Shown piece after piece: positions 58,010 to 64,000 of a DNA stretch of 64,000 nt. The position numbers were made by a program, and so were the translations under genes. The notes beneath the pieces are model-generated. The model had not been told where the DNA came from, did no database searches, and saw nothing but the letters and a program-made list of their open reading frames with translations. Every line of letters starts with the position of its first letter. Within the stretch, counting starts at the first letter, position 1. Source of the DNA: Branchiostoma floridae (Eukaryota > Chordata > Leptocardii > Amphioxiformes > Branchiostomatidae); the NCBI RefSeq assembly GCF_000003815.2, contig NC_049991.1:2105969-2169968 (forward strand), read 5' to 3'.

Positions 58010-58515
58010 AGTGTGTGTGTATATACGTGTTTCTTACTCGTTTATTATCAATTTTTTTCATGAATCTATAGATGTGCTTTTGCTGTATCAATAAATAGTA
58101 CTGTACAAAACGTGATTAAAGTGGGTTGGGACAAGGGCGCTATCTAAAACATTACAGTCACTGCTTATGTATATCCATATACCTGTTTGTTACTCCTTAT
58201 TCACTCCTTGTATACATGCCGAAGGCATTACGAAAGTCCCAGTGCTTTTGCTGTGTCAATAAATAGTACTGTAGCAAGCGTGATGAAAGTGGGTTGGGAC
58301 ACGGGTGCTATTTAAAGCATTACAGATGAAGTCTCTGTTTATGTATATCCATATACCAATTTGTTACTCCTCATTCACTCATTGTGTGTGTGTGCATACA
58401 TGCCGAAGGTATTACGAAAGTCCAAGTGCTTTTGCTGTGTCAATAAATAGTACTGCAGCAAGCGTGATAAAAGTGGGTTGGGACAAGGGCGCTATTTAAA
58501 GCATTACGGATGCGA
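58010..58515. repeat. ~178-bp tandem repeat, about three units
   Basis: Units share TGCTTTTGCTGTGTCAATAAATAGTACTG, GTGGGTTGGGACAAGGGCGCTATTTAAAGCATTACAG, TTTATGTATATCCATATACC and ACATGCCGAAGGCATTACGAAAGTCC. Confidence 0.9.
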
Positions 58516-58619
58516 TCTCCTGCCATCAATACCGAACGTCTAATGACACCGCGTGGGGCGCACATCCGTACATCGTGGAACTCTCGTGTGGCCCGGCAGT
58601 CATTTAGCACAAATTGTAC

Positions 58620-60640
58620 ACAGATATAATCAAGAGGGATTTTACCCTGAAGAGCTTATCTAGACAGAGATCTAGTGCAAAGAACAAGCTAGCGCTGTCT
58701 CAAACCTAAAATACAAACTTTTCAAAAGATGTGTTAGAAAAGACAAATAGAAACGTAATCAGCAAGCTAAAGATCTAGCAAGGTGTATCTTTATCTTGAT
58801 CAGAGATACACATTCAAGCGTTTTCTGGGCAGAAATACAGTGCCGACAAGTGTTGTCGAAGCTAAGATACTAACATAGACATAGACATGTCAGAAAATAC
58901 AGGCAGAAACCTAATTAGGAAGTTAGAGATCTAGTTACTCACACATATTTCTTTATCATGAGAATTTAACACTCTGCAGTAGGGGTGGGTACCGGTACAG
59001 AAAATTCAGGTCCAGGTCCGGTTCAGGTCCAGAGGATCAGGTCCAGGTCCGGACCTGAACCTGGACTTGATTCAGACAGTATGTGAAAACTTGTGAAGGG
59101 GCGATACTCAAAACAATGGTCCATTTCGCTACAAAGAAATTTGTTTCCTGAAGTATTCGACTCCCATTAGCATTTTAAAATCCCATCGTTGAAGGCTAAC
59201 TGCCTCTGTACGATTGACGCCTATGACGGTGAAACGTGGCAGAAATGACTATAAACTCTACTCTACTTCGCTCTTGTTATTTTCCTCGACCGGTAAGTCC
59301 CCAAACGTGTGAATGCCTGATCATATAATCTCTGCATATTCCAATAGGTCAACATCCGGCCCACCACATTTTAGGTCCGGTTTTTCTGGACCGGTCCAAT
59401 TAGAAAAAAACAGTTTTGTGCCGGTACACCGTACCGGTACCCGCCCCTACTCTGCAGCGTATCAGGACATACATCTTGTACAAACAAGAAACTAGTTTCT
59501 TCACAGGTAAAGAAACAAGAAAACATGTGAGGGTGTTGTCGAATTGAGATACGAGCTTCTCCATAGATATGTTAGAAAGTACAGGCAGAAACCTCATTAG
59601 CTAGCCTTAGATCTACCAGGATTTTGATTTATCATGAGACTTTTACAATAAAGAGTTTGTCTGAACAGAGACCTAAGTACACCAGTCAAACTAGTGGTGT
59701 CGAAGCCCAAATACGAATTTCTCCACAGATATGCCAGATAAGACAAACTAAAATGTCACCAGCACGCCAGAGATCTAGCAGGGTTTATTTTTCATTATGA
59801 GAGATTTACACTCAAAAGCTTTTCTGGACACAGATCTAGTAAAGCAAGTGCTTTCGAAGTTACTAATATAACTTCTCCAAGAATACACCAGAAAAGACAG
59901 GCAGGAACTCGAAACTTATCAGCAAGCCAGAGATCTAGCAGGGCTTTTCTTAATTGGGAAAGATTTACACTAAAGAGCTAAATATCAGGACATGGATATA
60001 GTACAAACAACAGACAAGTTTTGTCAAAGCTAAGATACAAATTTGTCCATCGATATTCCAGAAAAGACAGGCATGTACCTTATTAGCAAGCCAGAGATCT
60101 ATTAGCTGTGTCTTGAGAGATTTACACGAAAGAGATTATCAGGTCAGGGATCTAGTAAAAACAAAACGTTTTGTCGAAGCTAAAGAACGACCTTCTCCAT
60201 AGATGTGCCAGAAAAGACAGGCAGAAACTTCATCAGCAAGCCAGAAGGTTTTTCTTTATCCTGGGAGATTTACACTAAATAGCTTAACTGAACAGATCTA
60301 GAGGTATAGCACAAATAACTAGTGTTGCCGAAGTAACTAGTGTTGTCGAAGCTAAGATACGAACACCTGCATAGAAACTAGAACACAGGCAGAAACGTCA
60401 TCAGCAAGCCAAAGATCTAGCAGGGTTTAATCTTTATCGCGAGAGATTTACATTCAAGAGCTTATCTTTACAGAGATCTAGTACAAACAAAACAAGTGTT
60501 GTCGAAGCTAAGATACGAACATCTACATAGATAACGTTAACTTACACCAGATAAGACAGACAGAAACCGCATCAACAAGCCAGAGATCTAGTCAGATATT
60601 TCTTTATCGTGATAATGCAGGCCTAACTTTTACACGATAT
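58620..60640. repeat. ~160-bp tandem array, about ten units
   Basis: GAGATTTACACT-AAGAGCTTATC...CAGAGATCTAGTACAAACAA, GTGTTGTCGAAGCTAAGATACGAAC, CCAGAAAAGACAGGCAGAAACC and CAGCAAGCCAGAGATCTAGCAGGGTTT recur. The first block is near 58637, 58803, 58960, 59635, 59800, 59960, 60113, 60270 and 60440. A hAT-like MITE is inserted at 58980. Confidence 0.9.
58980..59449. mobile_element. hAT-like CGGTACC MITE inserted in the array
   Basis: Ends TAGGGGTGGGTACCGGTACAG and GTACCGGTACCCGCCCCTA. A perfect 8-bp target duplication CTCTGCAG lies at 58972-58979 and 59450-59457, as expected for hAT transposition. The inside matches the 48.5-kb copy. Confidence 0.93.
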
Positions 60641-61320
60641 GTCAAACCATGTGGCATAAGTGATGTGTTATCTGTGCCATTATTGGGAGCAATCACGCAG
60701 TCAATGCTCTAATCAACATTTTATAATCTACCGCGTATGTAGTAATGATTCAGGAGGTGCAATAGGGTGCCATTTATCCTTGAAGAAATCAATACCATAC
60801 GAAAGTATAGCAGAATTTGTTACTACTGCATTTAGCCACCGAAGGAGGAACATGTTTTGTATGCGATTTTATATCATTTTGTATCTATTACCAAGATGTA
60901 GGGAAAACATGTTGTGTTACAGTAATGGAAAAAAAAAGGTATGTCTTTTATTTCTCTATTTCTAGATTTCGGCCGAAGTGATCCCTCAAATACACTTCAC
61001 GAGCCTCATGCATGCACCAGTCACTTCCAATATCATACTGTAATTACAATTGCAAGCATTAAAGAATCACACTGATAATGTTTATCAAGGACAATTTTAA
61101 AATGTTTTCATGTACACCCAAATACCTTCATGGACAAGATAACATTAAGATAACACCACTTGAAATTAGCCTTAAGAAGCTAAATATAATATTTGATATC
61201 TAGATTATGGTGATGGTTGCATATGCTGTCAATAAAGACGATGTGGTGGGATCACTTACTTTGAAAGTATGAGAAAATTGGTCTACTTTGAATGTAATCA
61301 ACTTTAAATGGTACTTAACA
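60641..61320. other. Interval with nothing firm
   Basis: A 101-codon open frame (60660-60965) begins next to the array and has no family features. AT-rich beyond that. Confidence 0.4.
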
Positions 61321-61439
61321 TGCTCTCATTCGTGAAACGGGGAATGCCTCTGTACCTTAACTGGCCATGGTAGCAGCCTCACAGTTGAGCCCCTAGTTCC
61401 AATTAGCTGGTAACTGGGAGAACGTTTAACCCAGTTCAT

Positions 61440-61760
61440 GTCTAACCTAGGATCCAGTCTACTACTGGCTCGGCCTACCGTAGTTAGTGCAGGCTCTCTA
61501 CGGGGCCAAAGTAGGTCTCCGCCGCCGGGATAATCATTCACACCCGGTAGGATTTTCACGAGGTTAGACTTTGCCCAGTGGGAGTTAATTGCTGGCCGGC
61601 TAATTATCCCACTGGGCTAAAGTCAAAATCCTACCGGGTGTGGCCGATTACCCCGGCGGCTGGGAGCTTCCCTGGCCCCGTACAAAGCCTGCACTAACTA
61701 CGGTAGGCCGGGCCAGTGGTAGACTGGATTCCAGGTTAAGTTCACGTTCCGGGTTCAGGA
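61440..61760. mobile_element. Long palindrome (hairpin MITE)
   Basis: The arms run from AACCTAGGATCCAGTCTACTACTGGC (61447) to CAGTGGGA (61593) and from TCCCACTGG (61605) to GGTAGACTGGATTCCAGGTT (61738), about 140 bp each with a ~12-bp loop. They include ACCGTAGTTAGTGCAGGC/GCCTGCACTAACTACGGT and CACACCCGGTAGGATTTT/AAAATCCTACCGGGTGTG, which match exactly. Confidence 0.9.
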
Positions 61761-61829
61761 CATCTCAGTTGGGGCTGCATCTAAAGGTACATTAAATGGG
61801 GTCCTGTGTTCAAGGTGGTGCCTTAAGCA

Positions 61830-62290
61830 AGTTAATGGGGACGGGTTAGCAACCCCTCTCTGTTCAGAAAACAGATTTGCAGTGGATGCCACTTGAAGAC
61901 AGAAGGAAAATGTCCAGACTTTCCATGATGTACAAAATGACCAATTAACTGGTGGACGTACCAACTGACAAGTATCTAATACCAGTTCAAAAAAGAACTA
62001 GAAATAGTCATGCTTTCAAATACCAGAGTTACCAACCTAGGATTGATGTGTTCGAAAATTCGTACTTTCCAAGAACTATCGTAGAGTGGAATTTGTTATC
62101 ACCAAGTACAGTAGGGGCATCTTCTCTGGATAGCTTTAAAGAACGCTTGCAGTTAGATGTGCAAAAGTCAGGTGTGATGGGTCGTTCGGTGTAATATAAC
62201 CAGCTGCTGCCTCGCCGCGTGCCTGCGAAGCTGGTGTGTTACGCCGAACGGCGGTTATACCGGCTATACAGATACAGATATACCCTGCTA
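61830..62290 (+). pseudogene. Non-LTR retrotransposon C-terminus and 3' tail
   Basis: The plus frame has LQWMPLEDRRKMSRLSMMYKMTN, a stop, then LVDVPTDKYLIPVQKRTR, SHAFKYQSYQPRIDVFENSYFPRTIVEWN and LDSFKERLQLDV to a stop at 62194. This is the C-terminal end of a common lancelet-type non-LTR ORF2. The tail CTGCTGCCTCGCCGCGTGCCTGCGAAGC (62203 on) matches 14795-14885. Confidence 0.85.
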
Positions 62291-62692
62291 TCGAAACACC
62301 AAGGAAACTTGCAGCCCTATTCCATGCACTACAGGGCCCTAAACAAATGAACGAACGTACAACGGAACCAATCAGCCAAAAAAAGTAATCTTTGCAGAGT
62401 CCAATAGATGCAAGGGCTGCTACCATAATATCAACTATAAACTGAATCGTCTGAAAATGTATGAGTATTGTATATCCTTACGGTTACTAGCTATAGCATT
62501 CATTCGCTGCTCTGTATGATAACAGAGAAACAAAAGAGATTTAATACTCCGCGTATATTCCTACTTAGACATGGCTCACTCCCCACTGAAAATAGGCATC
62601 ACTTCATATTTACATATATAATGGATCAAATCTGGCATCCAAATTCTCGTTGGGTCTATCCTTGGTACTGAACTCTGGTTACTATGCAGGAC

Positions 62693-63054
62693 CAGGGTTG
62701 TAGCCAGCCTGAAATCATTTTCATTCCCCTTGATTTTGAATGGGAATCCTATCGAGCACTGAAGATATGGCGTGATGTTGCGCGTCATTTCTAGGGGGTC
62801 TGGGTCCCAGAAAATTTTTTAATCAAGACCCACTGAAACACTATTTCCTGCATTTTGAGGTGCAAATTTTGCTTGTAGACTAAGCTGTTCAATGGCATCT
62901 GTTTTGGTGAAGAAGAACACATGGGTTTCATTTTTTTTATATCTTTACATATCAATTTTTGTCTGTCCCAGGGGACAGAATGGGGAATTTTTTTCAGTCC
63001 CCAGCTGCAAAATTCCTTCAAAGGACTGAAGGACAGGTGCTGGCTACAACCCTG
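62693..63054. mobile_element. TIR element (CAGGGTTGTAGCCAGC ends)
   Basis: CAGGGTTGTAGCCAGCCTG at the left and GGTGCTGGCTACAACCCTG at the right. hAT-type ends, but no exact 8-bp duplication; ACTATGCAGG and CTATATGCAGG flank it loosely. Confidence 0.75.
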
Positions 63055-63325
63055 CTATATGCAGGGCTATTCTTGCACCTGAACGGCGGCCTCGCCACGG
63101 CACGCGTTTTCAATCAAGCACACTGGGTCATCACACCTTACTCTTTCCGATAAGTGTTCTGGGTTCTCTTTCATGTAACAGTCTAACGCCCACGCCCCCT
63201 CTTGCACTGGGCCGCTGGCTACACGTCACCATCCGAAATGACAAACGCAATCCGTTACAAAAATGTCCAAGGTTGGGCCAAACCTAGGATTGAACTCAGT
63301 CCCACCCACTCAACGTTTAGTAACG
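63055..63325. other. Interval with nothing recognised
   Basis: No exon or repeat recognised between the TIR element and the retroelement tail. Confidence 0.4.
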
Positions 63326-63327
63326 TT

Positions 63328-63440
63328 AACACGATAATAATAAGAAGTTTATTTGCAAGTTCGTGCCCGAGGGCTAATTGCAAGTACATGGTATACACAT
63401 AGTGACAATGGACAGTCATAAACAATATTCTAATCTAATA
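63328..63440 (-). mobile_element. Non-LTR 3' end, minus strand
   Basis: The minus strand reads CCATGTACTTGCAATTAGCCCTCGGGCACGAACTTGCAAATAAACTTCTTATTATTATC: an AATAAA signal and a short (TTA)n tail, as at the ends of lancelet-type non-LTR elements. Confidence 0.65.
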
Positions 63441-63769
63441 CTAGTGTTGGCTATTTCTAAACAGGTTGGGTTTGACTTCTTTTTTGGAAGCAGAGGGAGA
63501 CGAAAAGCCCCACATTTTCTAAAATTTGTGGGTTCTGCGATTTCAAGAGAAAAATAATCACAATTCTTCCTTAAGCAACACAAATATAGTGAAAAGAGTG
63601 CATAACAACATAACACAAGCAGGAGTGAGCATAGATTTATCGATAGATACTTGCCAATCGTCAATCTTTTAACGTAGTTTTAGGTGTTGCAATGGTTAGT
63701 GGAAATGCAAAAACGATAAACAAGAAAGAGTCTACTATTTTCTACCGAGCAACGCCACTCTGAAACACC

Positions 63770-64000
63770 CTCTCTACTGTGACAGTCACTCACACTGCCA
63801 CCTCTACTGCCTCCTTTAACTTTGTCCTAGAGTGTTCACTGTACAATGATCTGTGCAATACATTTGTTAATGCTACACATGTAGATCAGAAATATGCACA
63901 CATGACGAAGGAAGATATGTTCAAATATCTTATGTCATCATCTGACCACGATTTACTAGAAAATCTCTGTAAGTTCATCTACAAATGTTTTAGGAAGAGA
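63770..64000 (+). pseudogene. Non-LTR ORF2 C-terminus, cut by the window edge
   Basis: The frame reads FNFVLECSLYNDLCNTFVN, YAHMTKEDMFKYLMSSSD and LLENLCKFIYKCFRKR to the last base. It resembles the C-terminal part after the retroelement zinc knuckle, like 45550-45733. The knuckle itself is not seen upstream. Confidence 0.6.

Noticed and set aside
60660-60965. 101-residue open frame
   Set aside because: Low-complexity, hydrophobic and unrecognised; begins at a repeat-array edge.

Overview
The window is animal nuclear DNA and most resembles a lancelet (Branchiostoma). It has one long, many-exon neuronal receptor gene with GT-AG introns. Around it lie non-LTR retrotransposon C-termini and 3' tails, a Penelope-like element, tRNA-derived SINEs, hAT-like and other terminal-inverted-repeat elements, and several satellite-like tandem arrays. 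The lancelet assignment is an inference from repeat style and receptor type. Three assembly gaps are present (442-1110, 48362-48461, 50654-50753).

Region 1 (about 3.3-21.4 kb, minus strand): one complete gene, reconstructed here as 13 coding exons with consistent phases and a predicted protein of 1015 residues. It is a GluN2-like (NMDA-type) ionotropic glutamate receptor subunit. The order is signal peptide, amino-terminal domain, S1, M1, pore loop/M2, M3, S2, M4 and a short acidic C-tail. It keeps the glutamate-contact residues expected of GluN2. It departs from GluN2 in the pore (Gly-Gly where GluN2 has Asn-Asn) and in the M3 gate motif (SYTAKLTAF instead of SYTANLAAF). Its introns hold MITEs, a hAT-like element, a 37-bp tandem array touching one splice acceptor, and a 10-bp purine-rich minisatellite.

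Region 2 (about 21.4-36.7 kb): no convincing host gene. It holds a duplicated CRE-containing block upstream of the receptor, tandem and hairpin repeats, non-LTR fragments on both strands, several TIR elements and a 166-bp tandem array (28.9-30.2 kb).

Region 3 (36.7-43.1 kb): a ~155-bp tandem array split by a ~650-bp inverted-repeat insertion, then ~205-bp and 28-bp arrays.

Region 4 (43-64 kb): retroelement remnants, including a decayed Penelope-like element with a direct pseudo-LTR and a GIY-YIG domain. There is also an opposed pair of hAT-like MITEs around a gap, octamer-containing repeats, a full tRNA-derived SINE and a ~160-bp array hit by a hAT-like MITE with a clean 8-bp target duplication. 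A long palindrome and further non-LTR C-termini follow. One short open frame at 57.2-57.4 kb could be a host exon.

I found no operon-like or defence-like system. The most interesting biology is the unusual NMDA-type receptor and the way repeats press on its splice sites.
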